Assembly: GCF_040954835.1 (NCBI RefSeq)
Contig: NC_090696.1
Span: forward strand, 75,639,722-75,703,721
DNA length: 64,000 bases
From: Lepisosteus oculatus
Taxonomy: Eukaryota > Chordata > Actinopteri > Semionotiformes > Lepisosteidae
Direction of reading: 5' to 3'
The notes under the pieces: model-generated
The model's input: only the letters and a program-made list of their open reading frames with translations
What the model was told of the DNA's origin: nothing
The model's database searches: none
Shown: positions 30,628 to 51,047 of the stretch, in pieces
How the letters are laid out: each line of letters starts with the position of its first letter
How positions within the stretch are numbered: the first letter of the stretch is position 1
Made by a program: the position numbers and the translations under genes

Positions 30628-31558
30628 GACATCTGGCCCCCACTGCCCGCAGCGAGTCAGCTGGCCCCGTTTCCAGCCCAAGAGCTTTCACCTTTGAAGA
30701 CAAAGTCTGTCTTCAAACCGGAGGAGACCTCACACCGCCTCTGTACAAACTGTACAGCAGGTGTCCCGCGGGGCGCGTTCGAGGTTAAGGGGGTTGGAGA
30801 CTCGTATCATCAGGGGCAGGGCGCTTTGCTCCTCTATGACTTAAATGTGAACAGTCGCAGAGACCCAGCTGTCCTCCTGCCTGAAGTCTGCACGCTTTTC
30901 AACCCAGTTTCAGCCTGGAGCAACCGAAATAATCAAAGTCACTTTACTGTGCCTGTTTCTGTCTGACGCACCCCTGGGTTAAACATCTGTGCAGCATATC
31001 AACGTGACTCAGACTCCATCCTGGAACAACAGGGTTTTCTTTCTTCCATGAAGAAGACGTACAGTTTTGTTTTGGAATGAGGTGTTGTGCATAATTTAAA
31101 ATGAGAGCAATCGTTTAACAGGAAATTCAAGATGTATTCTTTAAATTAGCAACATTGGAATTAGTCACAATTCTTTGTGATTATTTTTGTTTACTGGCCC
31201 ATTGTATGGGCTTGAGCTGGTTTTTTTTTGCGTGTGTATTATTCCCTTCCTGAAGCATTTTTAAAGACAAACCTGTGTAATGTCATTTTCTCTCCTGAAA
31301 TGAAATCTGAAAAGTTGCTAACTTAAACACTTTTAGAGATGATTTGAGTCAGATCTATTGCTGTTAAGTGTTTGTTAAAAAGGTTAAGGAAATTCTACAA
31401 CACTGAGGTCTGATGAGTAAATGATGCTGCTACTTAAAATAAAATTTTACACTTTTTTTATTCAATGTTTTATGTTAGACTCCAGAGTAAATTCTGATGT
31501 TATTAAAAAAATGTATTCTGCAGGTACATTGACAACACCTGAGTTAGTGGGCACCACA
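30628..31558. other. ANKRD37-UFSP2 convergent interval
   Basis: It should hold both 3' UTRs. An AATAAA on the plus strand at 31438-31443 is a possible ANKRD37 signal. Otherwise I see nothing. Confidence 0.45.
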
Positions 31559-40293
<8,735 letters not shown>

Positions 40294-40299
40294 TTTCCA

Positions 40300-40944
40300 G
40301 TCTGCAACGGATATTTCTGTTTTCCTAAATACAATATTATTTCCCAGAGAACATGAAAGCCCTTAAGCAGAGGGCATGCTACGTACCCACACTTACTCAA
40401 CGTGTCCGTAGTACCGGAGAGACACGCCTCCCATGGTATTTGTAGTGTTTCGGCTCGCAAAGCATATCCAGAAATTTCAGGAATAGTTTACCTTCAGGCT
40501 TGAAAGGTTGCGCTGTGAGAAACCCAGACTGATTGTGAGTGGCAATTGAGAAGATACAGATTTTCTCGGCAGGCTACGATCAACTCTTTTATTGTTAGGA
40601 CTACAGCTCCCACAATGCACTGCGACCGCTGACCTTTTGGACAAGACCAAAGCGTATGACGTGGTAGAGACTATATTATAAAGAATTGTTTTTGTTGTAT
40701 ACAGAAAACGTAAATGGGACATACACTAGTACCTCTAGAATTACACATTTAAATACTAAATCTTCAGAAATCGTCTATAAATATTCTAGTCATTTCCTTA
40801 ATTTTTTACGTGGTATACATTTTCACCCCCATCCTTTTTGACTGCCATACTCTCGTGGGCCCGTCCGGCTCCAAGGTAACGGTGTAAACAAATCTGAAGC
40901 CAGCAAGAAACATAGACTCAATCTGCTTCAGGCATGAGCGGCTG
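40300..40944. promoter_or_regulatory. Bidirectional UFSP2/CFAP96 promoter region
   Basis: The UFSP2 start (40293, minus) and the putative CFAP96 leader exon (donor GTAAGT after 40944, plus) are divergent and about 0.65 kb apart. There is no TATA. The ZNF143-type site lies in the middle. Confidence 0.6.
40600..40624 (+). promoter_or_regulatory. ZNF143 (Staf)-type site in shared promoter
   Basis: ACTACAGCTCCC followed by ACAATGCACTGCG fits the long ZNF143 consensus (ACTACAnnTCCCAGnATGCnnTGCG) with one mismatch. It lies between UFSP2 (minus) and CFAP96 (plus). A TGACGTGG lies about 30 bases further on. Confidence 0.75.
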
Positions 40945-41726
40945 GTAAGTGCTGCAGAAAAAGCGGAGTATCTTTCATTTAATAGCTTAAAAAAACATAC
41001 TGAATCGCTCGGGTGAGATTTCCTGCTGTTTTGAATGTTTTATGCCTTTGTTTCTGAAAACAAGCAAATGAAAATAAATACTGCTTTATTGTATGGATTG
41101 TTACATGATAATGATACCTAATTAAACCTCATGCAATTGATTGTTTTTTAATCACACTTTGGTTCTGACTGCAAATCTACTTGGTCCAGGTACTTGCTTA
41201 AAAGTCTATTATTATTTCATCTTCATAGACTACAGACGCTTTGCAGGTGGTGATAGGTCCTAATTTTTAAACAAGGTATTTAAAAAATGTTTTCTTATTT
41301 TTTTATTTTAAGTAATGCACCCATGCTGTTTTGTCCTTCTTTTTGACTTAGTTCATGTATAATAGTGAAGTTCTTAACATTAAAAGGATGAATTTAATTC
41401 CCTGTCTGCAACATAAACATGAGACATCAATGATGAGTTGAAATACATACAAATAATACATACTGTACAAGCAATGTACAAATACAAATACAATAATAAA
41501 TATGGCAAAGCAGAATCTTTAAATTATGGATCTAAATCCATGCTGCAGAATTGCAAAGGGAATCATTTAATTCTGCAAATAGGAAAGCAATCCTTTTGAG
41601 AAACGGTGAAAGCTCTGATTTTTTGCGGCAGCTGGTCTCATTCGCTCTGTTTCCAGACAGACACCCTCCTGACCGAACAGCCCTCCTCAGTGTTGCTCTG
41701 CGCCACGGCGGTCTGTTTCCCCAGCC

Positions 41727-41823
41727 ATGCCTCAGGAAGGAAAGTCAGACATGGAGAGGATCGGTCTCTTCCGGGAGATGGGCTACATCTCCATTGGAGA
41801 CAAGTACACCTCCCCCTACAACA
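41727..41823 (+). CDS. CFAP96: CFAP96 first coding exon
   Basis: It reads MPQEGKSDMERIGLFREMGY and ISIGDKYTSPYN, leaving phase 1 at GTTGGG. With the next exon it makes NRPFNE, exactly as in human. Confidence 0.94.
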
Positions 41824-44800
41824 GTTGGGTTTGCTTTTTTATTCCCATCGTGGGTTTTTGTCTGTGTTATTGAAATTTGTCAGAAAAAAAAAACAAAATA
41901 TATATGTTTCAGTAATTGTAAGCTGATCTAAGTCCTGTACTGGCCAGTTGAAGGATTTCATCACCTACCTACTCCCAGCTTAGCTCTTAACTGGACGTAT
42001 TTGACTATGCAGAGGAACATGTACAGATATACAGCCTCCTGACGTTGCTCTTATGTCACACGTTTTATTTGTAAGAACCATCAGTGTATAGTATAACACA
42101 GTGTAAATTCTCATATAGTAGGTACATTCTCATATAAAGGTATGTAAATCCTCCTGTAGTCATTAACATTTATTTCTTGCAGACTAATATATTTCCAACC
42201 ATAGATCGATTGAAACCCTACGGTCAGCGTTTCTAATCAGTTACTTATTACTTGTTGGCGTGCAAGGGCCCTTCAATGAATCTGCCCAGAAGAGCAAGCA
42301 GATGATGCCAGGCGGCACCAAGGTGAAGTCTGCCCTACAGGTGGGCTATTTTGACTCCCAGTACAAACGAATCTTTGAGAAAGAGGCCTACAGCGACCCG
42401 GTGAAGCTCCGCAGACAGTTCCGGCTGCAGCAGTCCAAGAAGAACGTGGGAAAGGCCTTTCTTCCCAGCAACGGAGAGAAGAAACCGTAAGGATTTCCCT
42501 TTTCCTAACTGTACACAATGGGGGGGGGGGTTGTTCTGCGTTTGCCGACAGTATAAATGACGCGCTCGGTTGTGGTCCCGATATCCCCATTTGAAAAACT
42601 CAATTCGAAGCCACAAAAGTACCATTGCTGTGTGCTTGAAGGGATGTTCTCGCAGGTCATGGGAGCAATTGATTCTATTGTATGTGAACTGTGTGCTGTG
42701 ACACTGTGTGGTGTCTTCCGTTAAACACTCTGGAGGGCACGGCTAAGCTTCATTCGAGCCAGAACTAGAGATTATTATGAAGAGACCGAGGCCCTGCCGA
42801 ACTGATAAATACTTCCATCCACCCATCCATTTCTAACTGGAGCCGGAGCCTATCCCAGCTAGCAATGGGCCCAAGGCAGGACACAGCCTGGGCAGGACAC
42901 TAGTCGATCGCAGGGCACACACAAAGACACACATATTCACACCAGGACTCGTTTTCCTAAAACCCAGTTAACGTACCAGCATATCTTTGGGATATGTGAG
43001 GGACACTGGAGCAGCCGAAGGAAACCCACGTGAACGCAGGGAATATACACTACAAACTTCACGCAGACCAGGACTGAACCCAGGGCCCAAGCAGGGGGCA
43101 GCAGTGATCGTAACTGCGCCCCCTGCAGCCCACTGCTAAAGTCTTGTTTTATGCAAACACGTGATGTCTGGATATTCTTGGTCGGAGTGGGTCTGTCAGG
43201 TTATCAGTTGATTTTGGATTATTGACGCCGGGAGCATTTTTCCCATGCTGTTGCCTGCGAGGCGGTAGCCAAAGAAACACGGGGCTTTCATTGTAGTCAT
43301 TTTATTGCTGGAAATTGCTGTCACAAAGTTTTTCGCAGCTGATTAAAAGTAAATAGTTCAAGGCATAGTGACAACGAAAGTGAATTGGGTCACATGATTA
43401 AACAGCTGTTAAACACAGAGAGCCTGTTAAACACAGATGAGAGGTTCACAGGGAGACCCAGATCTTCAGGTACTGTAGTCACTGTGGCAACTCTGGCTTA
43501 AATCGTGTTGATTCTGTGTGCTCAAGGTCAGGACTTGGCAGCTGCTATGGAACACTGTCTGGCCCTGTTGCAGCAATGAGTGCACTGCAGGTACCCAAGA
43601 AGCCCTACAAGTCTCCAGGAAAGAACATCTTAACTAACCCCTTAAAAATGGGAACTGGATACGGGTAAGAAATAGAGGACCATGCATCGTGTTTGCAATA
43701 ACAGTTTCAATTTTCTCTTTGTGTTACAATTTTATTTAATTCAGAATAAATTAATCATTAAGTTAGACTACCATATTCAGTTCGTTTTTTTTCTTATTTT
43801 CTTATTTATTAACTCATTTCTTCCAGGTATCCCAATGTCACGTTGTCTAAACAGTACCCATACACTGCTGACCCTTTTGATAGAGCGAGAGAAATCAGGA
43901 AGGTGAGCTTGGTTTGATAAAAAAACAGCTATCATATGGATGGTAGCAAACATATCATCATGGACAATAATCACGGGATTATTTTGCAGTTGTTTCTTTA
44001 GGAACAATGTCTTTCCAACACAAAGGCATGAAATGTTTTAAATTTGGAAAAGCACTCATAAAAATCCTGTCATTAAATAATTCGAACAAGTTAGCATCAG
44101 AGTCTTTATATGTTCACCATGTAAAACTACCTCTTAACCTACAGAGAAGTAGCTTTCAAGCTATTTCTCAAGAGCTGTAGTTTTTCTGTTGTAAAGCCAA
44201 TTAACAGATTTAAACAAAAGACACAAAGAATGCAGATGGAATAGAGGAGCATGTCACCTACTTGTGCTTGTCCAGGCATTTTTTATTACTCCTGTCAGCA
44301 GCTTCATGATTCTGTTCTTGCTTTATCCAGGAGTACTTGTCCACGATGTGGTAGTAAACTGAGCTACATTTACTTTTACCCCACTCATCTAAATCACTTT
44401 TGTTATTGCTGTAGTCTACCTGTCTTTAGTTCTATAAATTCCTCGCTGGTGATTCACATACAGTCTTGTGTACGTGTGGGTGTTCATTCCCTGAGGCTGT
44501 CAGTTACTGAATGGTCTGACTCTTTCGTTATATTGTTTTGCACTCAATGTCTCTCAGGCATTTGGAAACGTGAGGTGTTTCATAAACCCCCCAGGCATGC
44601 AGCTCTCCAGGATCAGGATTCCCCTGACAACGCGCTAGATAACTCATGTACATGTATCGTTTGAAACTCACCAGCTATGCCCCCTCGAATCCAAGCCCTC
44701 TGCAAACAAGCCAATTCTGGACCGGGGACGCTCTATCGCGTTGGGTTTGTATGATCTCCCCTTGTTCATGTGGGCTTCCTCCCACAGTCCAAAGACCGGT

Positions 44801-47494
44801 GGGTTAATTGGTTTCTGGGAAAATTGGCCCTAGGTGTGAGTGTTCGTGTGTCTGTGTTTGGGCCCTTTGATGGACTGGCGTCCTGCCCAGGGTGTATCCG
44901 GCTTTGCGCCCGTTCCTTGCTGGGAAGGCTCCGGCTCTCCCATGACCCGGAATTGGATAATGTGGTTAGGGAACGGGTGGACGGATCGTAACTCTGAAGA
45001 AGGACAGGCGTCTGCTGGTGCTGGGTTTAAAGGAACACAACGGAGACCACGTGGGGACTGAATGCGCGATGCTTCACATCTGTAAATTACCATTCTTCTC
45101 CCTGAGAAAAAAGAATCAATGTTGTTTTGCAGAAAGAGGTGGCAGCGCACAGGTCCATGCTCAAGGGAGGAGCCTTTCATTTAAACCTTTACCCAAAGGA
45201 GGTTTTCGATACCAATCCCTACAAGTTCGATAAACCCCTGCCGCCTGTAAAGAAACCAGAAGAGAAGAAGAAAGGGACACCGCCATTTAAGCCAAGCTCG
45301 CCCGCCAAAAAGGTAAGTATTTTTTCATATAGAATCCGCCCCCAAAGAACAGCATCCATCCTTACACATTTCACTGTAAGTTTAATAATACAGCGGGGAA
45401 GCAAGACAGCACAATGTACTTTTGTGCTCTGCTCTGTCTGTCTGCTCTGATCTAAAATAAAAAGGCCATTTCCAAGGCCTTTCATTATCCAAACACCGCT
45501 CCACTCCTGTGAGTTTCTTCACGCTGTCAGGAGGCACACCAGGTCAAGATGCTCTCAGGTGGCACACCAGGTGAGCATGCTGTGGGGAGGTACACCAGGT
45601 GAGCATGCTGTCAGGAGGCACACCAGGTGAGCATGCTGTCAGGAGGCACACCAGGTGACCATACTGTCAGGAGGCACACCAGGTCAAGATGCTCTCGGGT
45701 GGCACACCAGGTGAGCATGCTGTGGGGAGGTACACCAGGTGAGCATGCTGTGGGGAGGTACACCAGGTGAGCATGCTGTGGGGAGGTACACCAGGTGAGC
45801 ATGCTGTCAGGAGGCACACCAGGTGACCATACTGTCAGGAGGCACACCAGGTGAGCATGCTGTCAGGAGGCACACCAGGTGACCATACTGTCAGGAGGCA
45901 AACCAGGTCAAGATGCTCTCAGGAGGCACACCAGGTAAGCCTGCTGCAGGAGCGCTCAGGTCACGCTTCCTTGCCATGGGCATTGTTAAACTTGGTTTAA
46001 GAGCAATTTACAAGTTGGTTGAGTTTTTATAAAAGCAATTGGTAGATTACTCCCCACAAATACAGTATATAACTAAATGAAAATTAGCCTTTTTTCATTT
46101 TGTTCTTGTTCCAGATTGGTGGTATGAAATCAGGGACATTCGATCCTTATCCCTCCCACTCTGCAGACCTCTACATCGTGAAGAAGCCCAAATTTGCCAC
46201 AACCAACAAGGAGGGGAAGATATTCCACCCATCGCCTGGACCTAAGAGCATGCCTGTGAAAAGCATCATCACAGCTAACGTCAACAAGTAAGATTCCTAG
46301 TCAGAAGTTTAACCAGCAGTATACTGGACATTCTGGAATAATGGTACAAATCAACAAGGAGGTAATATCATATCTGTACAAGTGGAAGAGAGATACTGAC
46401 CCCAAATGCTATAGCTTCCCTGTGAGTAACTGTGAGTATTGGAGGAAATTGTTTTTCATGAAGTATGTTACACTGAATTGAAACCTGTCTTTAAAATAAC
46501 AGAATCACCAGCCCCTGTTGTTTTTTTTGTTGTCCTCGCCACCTTTGAATTGCCATCTCTTAATCGGCACAGCTTTTATGGCTGCAAACCTCCCGCCAGG
46601 ACAGGAACAGACTGTACAGTTTCGGCCAGCACTAGCACTAGGGCTGCTGGGCTACTTGAGCATAAGTGTTATCAGGAGTAGTTAAGGGCAAGATTCTCAA
46701 GTCCCACACTCTCACCAAGACAAGGCTGCCCAGTCCTGTAATATACTGCTGCTTGGGGAATCTTGATCACAGCTGGCTCTTGACATAGGTCAGACTAAGA
46801 CTGAGAGTATGGGACACAAACAATTGAAGGATTCCAGTTTTTATTTTATTATTTCAGTAGTCAACCAGGGTAAACTCAAAACAACCAATTGGAGGATGCC
46901 GGTGTTTAATTTAATTATTTCAATTATTTCAGTCAGGGCGACCTCAAAACAACTTAAATCTGTTCCTAAATAAAACATGGGTATTTTGTGACTTCAAAAA
47001 GTATTGGAATGTATCAGGTTCAAGCTGAATTGGTGACCAGCGAGACAACTTTGTAGGAAGTGCTGCTCTGGTGATGAGCTGACTCATCACATCAATGTCA
47101 TTAAAGAAACTAAGCTAATGTTCGGAAGAGGAGGGGTGTTGATTCTGGTGTCATGGTTTAATTCCACTCTGGGCTTGTGCAATCTGGTCTTCCTCATTTT
47201 CCCCCTTAATTCAAATGGCAAGACTTGATCTGCTGTGCTGCTGCTATGGATTGGTGGAGACCATGAGAGGTTGTGTCCCTTCCTACTGTACATATGAATT
47301 ACTTTGGGAGTCCTTTGAAATGAAAAGTTTTATGTCCTTTTTGACAATAATGTCTTATTAGCAGGTTTGCAGGTAGGCAGTGAAGTAAAGCACTGTTTTG
47401 TTCACCGACACTGATGTGATGGGCTTTTTCATTTTGTTTTAGATCAGTGCATGCTGGGAACTACATGAGCATACCTGCTGTCATGGCATACTGA
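41727..47494 (+). CDS. CFAP96: Cilia- and flagella-associated protein 96 (7 coding exons, complete, 311 aa)
   Basis: CFAP96, formerly C4orf47 (UPF0602 family), is linked to cilia and flagella; its exact role is not settled. Exons: 41727-41823, 42267-42486, 43527-43664, 43827-43902, 45133-45312, 46115-46287, 47443-47494. The sum of 936 nt gives 311 residues (human 309). It begins MPQEGKSDMERIGLFREMGY, as human MPAEGGKTDMERIGLF. Other shared blocks are GKAFLPSNGEKKP, GGMKSGTFDPYPSHSADLY and KIFHPSPGPKS. It is basic, rich in Pro, Gly and Tyr, with few helices, as in many microtubule-associated ciliary proteins. A leader exon probably ends at 40944, and the second exon may start at 41657 or 41725. 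AATAAA at 47650-47655 is a likely end signal. Confidence 0.95.
42267..42486 (+). CDS. CFAP96: CFAP96 coding exon 2
   Basis: It reads PFNESAQKSKQMMPGGTKVK and on to GKAFLPSNGEKKP. The acceptor is an AAG site. It leaves phase 2 at GTAAGG. Confidence 0.94.
42809..43085 (+). repeat. Dispersed fish repeat, copy in CFAP96 intron
   Basis: Key blocks are gagcctatcccagct, gcagggcacacacaaagaca, cagttaacgtaccagc, gaaacccacgtgaacgcagg and aacttcacgcagac. This block order recurs at 51778, 54264 and, reversed, at 44715. The family is widespread in fish; I do not assign its class. Confidence 0.65.
43527..43664 (+). CDS. CFAP96: CFAP96 coding exon 3
   Basis: It reads SGLGSCYGTLSGPVAAMSAL and NILTNPLKMGTGYG. 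Human has CGLGSYYGTIGGPV. The acceptor is again AAG. Confidence 0.92.
43827..43902 (+). CDS. CFAP96: CFAP96 coding exon 4
   Basis: It reads YPNVTLSKQYPYTADPFDRA and REIRK, donor GTGAGC, phase 0. Confidence 0.93.
44715..44990 (-). repeat. Dispersed fish repeat, reversed copy
   Basis: On the plus strand it reads catgtgggcttcctcccaca, cggtgggttaattggtttct, gtgtgtctgtgtttg, gatggactggcgtcctgccc, aaggctccggctctcc. This is the reverse order of the family seen at 42809. Confidence 0.65.
45133..45312 (+). CDS. CFAP96: CFAP96 coding exon 5
   Basis: There are 60 codons from KEVAAHRSMLKGGAFHLNLY to PPFKPSSPAKK. A 28-bp tandem array lies in the following intron. Confidence 0.94.
45535..45950 (+). repeat. 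28-bp minisatellite, 15 units
   Basis: All units keep an exact 28-bp period and start CACACCAGGT, TACACCAGGT or CAAACCAGGT. Variants are GTGAGCATGCTG, GTGACCATACTG and GTCAAGATGCTC. Eight units carry CAGGTGAGC and the last CAGGTAAGC. The variant order partly repeats (units 1-5 and 6-11), so there is a higher-order pattern. It lies in sense within a CFAP96 intron. Confidence 0.93.
46115..46287 (+). CDS. CFAP96: CFAP96 coding exon 6
   Basis: It reads IGGMKSGTFDPYPSHSADLY and KIFHPSPGPKSMPVKSIITA, leaving phase 2. The most conserved exon of the gene. Confidence 0.95.
47443..47494 (+). CDS. CFAP96: CFAP96 terminal coding exon
   Basis: It reads SVHAGNYMSIPAVMAY and stop TGA. Human ends in NYKTSSVPSY. 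Confidence 0.88.
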
Positions 47495-47649
47495 TCCCCA
47501 GACTCCTGGGATTGTTCTGAAGAAGACGTGGCCACAGCAATCACCTCTTCCTCTTGCTCACGTGGACCTTTCTCCTCCACTCCCCACAGTGAAAGAGTGT
47601 CAGTTAAACCACTTCAGTCAGTGGGAGACTGTTTCACTTTATTTATTCA

Positions 47650-47655
47650 AATAAA
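47650..47655 (+). terminator. CFAP96: CFAP96 polyadenylation signal
   Basis: AATAAA, 156 bases after the stop codon. Confidence 0.65.
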
Positions 47656-48588
47656 GTTATGTTTTAAAGAGTAGATCTATTTACTGAGAACATGTTATTC
47701 AACATAACTGATAAATTAGTCTGATTCTGTCAGACAGGAATGATGGAGGGAGGAAACAGGAAGATTGTTATGGAATGTAAAGGTGCCATAGGAAGCTTGA
47801 ACAAGGCAATATTTCAGAAGTCTTCTTGGAGACCTGAAACATCACTTATCTTGTTTTCATATTCTGCAACTTGAATGAAGCGCATTTTGAGTGACTTGTG
47901 AATGCAAAAACATGCTTGTTTCCTTGGGAGCATAAGGAAGCCGGGATAGGCTCTGACCCAGTGAGCCACTGTGGCACAGAGTGGGATTGACGTTGCTCCA
48001 TATACAGAAGAACTGAAAGCATCACCCTGATTCACGGAATTTTGCGCAAAGGATAAACAAAGAAAAGTCACTAAAAAAAGCACATATTTTTATTTCTGTA
48101 GTTTGCTGCTGGAAAATAAAATAATGTTTGGTGCCTTAAGAGCACGCCGCTTCATTTAGCTCATCTGACATCTTGAAAAGAGCCTGTTTGGTCGAGTTTC
48201 TTCATTCCTGCTGGTGGCGATTTGACAAGGGGCTACGTGATGCTCGGATCCTTGTCTGCCTGGCCTCTCTCCAGCCTCAGGTCACACCGACCCCCAGTAC
48301 TTTTAGATCTCTGTTCTCTTCTCAGCTCTCCTTCCTCAAACCGCTTCCTTATCAGATCGATTTGCAGTTTCTCTGTGGGATCACAACCATATCAGACCTT
48401 TCAGAAGAAGCTTTTGAATTGAGACCAGTCCTATTTTGTGTGTGAAGAATGTTTATTTTAAATGCTCAGCAGCTTCGTGTTTCCCTTTTCTTCTCAGTGT
48501 GGAAGACTGTTTTTTTTCAATGTTAAAGAAGTTGGCCATGAAGACAGACAGATTGTGTTTGAACTGATAGCACAAAGAATTTAAATAG
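47656..48588. other. CFAP96-CCDC110 convergent interval
   Basis: Nothing recognised. Open frames here do not match known proteins. Confidence 0.45.
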
Positions 48589-48594
48589 TTTATT
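48589..48594 (-). terminator. CCDC110: Possible CCDC110 polyadenylation signal
   Basis: AATAAA on the minus strand, about 60 bases past a strong acceptor (ttttctctgtttcag) that ends at 48655. Together these suggest a short last exon. Confidence 0.4.
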
Positions 48595-48654
48595 GCCTGC
48601 AAAATATATACACTGTAAAAAAAACATTCATATTGTAGAGACCTTTGCATAATT
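48590..48654 (-). CDS. CCDC110: Candidate CCDC110 terminal exon
   Basis: Strong acceptor, right phase, 21 codons (ELCKGLYNMNVFFTVYIFCR then Q) to a TAA that overlaps the AATAAA signal. The sequence does not resemble the human C-terminus, so this is weak. Confidence 0.3.
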
Positions 48655-49018
48655 CTGAAACAGAGAAAAACAACCAAGTCCTATTTATTTGTGTGAAGCA
48701 AAAGCTTTTGTTAAATTCCTTAAAAAATAAAAATGTGTGTTTGAAAACACACTAATGGTAGAATCTTTGGAATAAATGTTTTCATCTTCTTAGGGGTTGA
48801 TAAGGTAGAGAATGTACAACAGTTATGCTGATTTTGTTTTAATCAAAATATGAGAATTGATCAAGGACAGAGTTTAAATTTCTTATGCAATAAACAGCGC
48901 TTATTATGTACATATATAAAATATAAATATTTCAGTTCCATATGTGATGATATAATAATTTACTATTAGTCGTGATGAAATAGTATTTCTATGTAAGAGT
49001 AAACAACATGAACCTTAC

Positions 49019-51047
49019 CTCTTGGGCCATCATGTATGGAGTCACCATCTTTAGCATCAGATAAATCTTTTAAGCCCAGAGAACTGCTGGACACATCCAG
49101 GCTTCTGTTCCCCAGCTGAACGGCGACGGTGCTGCTGAGATCAAGGTAATCCCGATGGAGCTTTCGAACTTCCAGCTGCAGGATTTCCTTCTCGCTTTGC
49201 ACGGTGAAGAGACAGTTCTCCAACAGCGTTCGCTCTTCCTTCAGTCCCTTGACGGTGCCCTCGAGGAGCAGGCTCTGGTGAGCGCTCTGCTCGAGCTCCT
49301 GCTTCAGGACGTGATTGTCCTCCCTCAGCTGGGCCACCACAACAGATAGCACCTCGCACTCTTTGCTCACACTGCTCAGGACTCTTTCTGCCTGGACTGT
49401 CTGGATATCATCTTGGAGCTTTTTCTCGGTTGCTTGTTTTTGGGAAACCAGCTGCCCCACCTCCTTCTGCAGGATCCTTCTCACATTGTCAGGATCCTGG
49501 AGAGCCAGATCAGCACTGGGCCTCTCCTCGTGGACCTCCTGTATCAGCTGAAGCAGAGTGCCCTTCCCTTCAAGTCTCTGGATTTCCAGTTTACTGGTTC
49601 CAAGCGCTTCTGTCAGGTGACTCACTTCACTCGCCAAAAGAGCCACCTTGCCTTGCAGCTGCTGTTTCTCGCCTCTCAGCTGAGCAAAGCTTTGATTCGC
49701 CTTGTCCAGCAAGTCTTTGATATTGTCGTTCTCCTTCAAAATGCTGAGCGTGTTGTCGTGAGCTCTCTGTTTCTCCTCTTTCACTGCGTCAAGGAAGCTA
49801 ATTAACATCTGTTTTTCTGACAAGAGCTGCTTGTTCTGGCCATCAAGAGCTCTGTTACGGGTTTTCAGGTCTTCATATTTTCGCAAGAGTTTCTTCAGTT
49901 CCTTAACACATTGTTTACTATATTCCTCCATCGTCTTGAACTTTTTTTCAATCTCCTGCTTTTCCTTCTCGAGACGAGTGACTTGGTCCGCATCTGCCAG
50001 ATTCTGCTCTTCGGAGGGCTCACGAGGCCTTACAATTTCAAGGCCCTTCAGCGCCGACATGTCTTCAGCCTCTTTTTCTGATTTATCACTTTGCAAGGAG
50101 TTCATCATCACAGGCATTTCACTTTCCCTTACAAGGACTTTGGTCTCCTTCCGATCACCTTTGGCCTCAATGCCTGGGCCCTCTCTTTGTGTTTCCAAAC
50201 CATTTTCAGAAACACAGAACTGTGCTGTTTGCATCTGGCTGGCCTTGGGAATGAGGTTTCTATTATCAGCCATTCCTTGTCCTGTATGTGTTGTGTCCTG
50301 GGTAGCGTGCGGGTGAGTGCAATTGGAATCTGCAGGTATCTGGTGTTCACTGCCTCCTCTGATCGGCCTCCTGAGATTCAGGTTATTTTCTTCCAGGGAA
50401 ACCTGGGCATTCTGTAGTCTCTCTACCATTTTTTCTAACTTCGCAATCCTTTCGCATTTACCATCCGTGTTTAATGGAAGACCTGACGCATTTGGCAGGT
50501 CTCCTTCGTGATGAAAAGCTCCCCTTGGACTGTGATTCATCTCATCATCACTCAGTCCTTTGGAGGAAGGCCTCATTGATTGTTTGAGGTACTCGAGTTC
50601 AAGCGCCAAAGCTAATTCCCGCCTCTGGGACCTTTCCATCTCCTCTTTCATCAGCTCGCTGGCGATGCTGACTTTCTCCAGGGTGCTCCAGAGGTCCTGG
50701 TTACGGTCTGGAGAAGCCTGGGACAAGGGATATCTGCCCACTGTGGAGGATGCAGCTGGTGAATGTCGGTTTTGGGGACCTCCACCATTGTCCAGATACA
50801 TACCAGCATCAGCAAGGCAGTGTAAGGGTTCTTGTCTGTGTGATTTGTTTTCGTTAGAGGCGCGCTTAATTTCCTGTCCTCCCATTTTAAAAGACAAAGT
50901 GCTGACGAAAGACTCCCTTGGAGATGAGGTCACCGCATGGCTGAGGCTGTTCTTTAAAGACGGAACGGGCGTTATATTGCTCCCAACATCAGTCTGCAGA
51001 GGTCCCACGGCGCCCCCTTGTGGTGAATCTGGCACATTTCTTCCAGT
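49019..51047 (-). CDS. CCDC110: CCDC110 main coiled-coil exon
   Basis: A 2029-bp exon entering as TGRNVPDSPQGGAVG after an AAG acceptor and ending DGDSIHDGPR. The first 200 residues are polar and low in order; the rest is coiled coil. Read-through past the donor would add only 17 codons. Confidence 0.93.

Noticed and set aside
45535-45950. CRISPR-like repeat array
   Set aside because: Units are contiguous with no unique spacers, in a vertebrate intron. It is a minisatellite.
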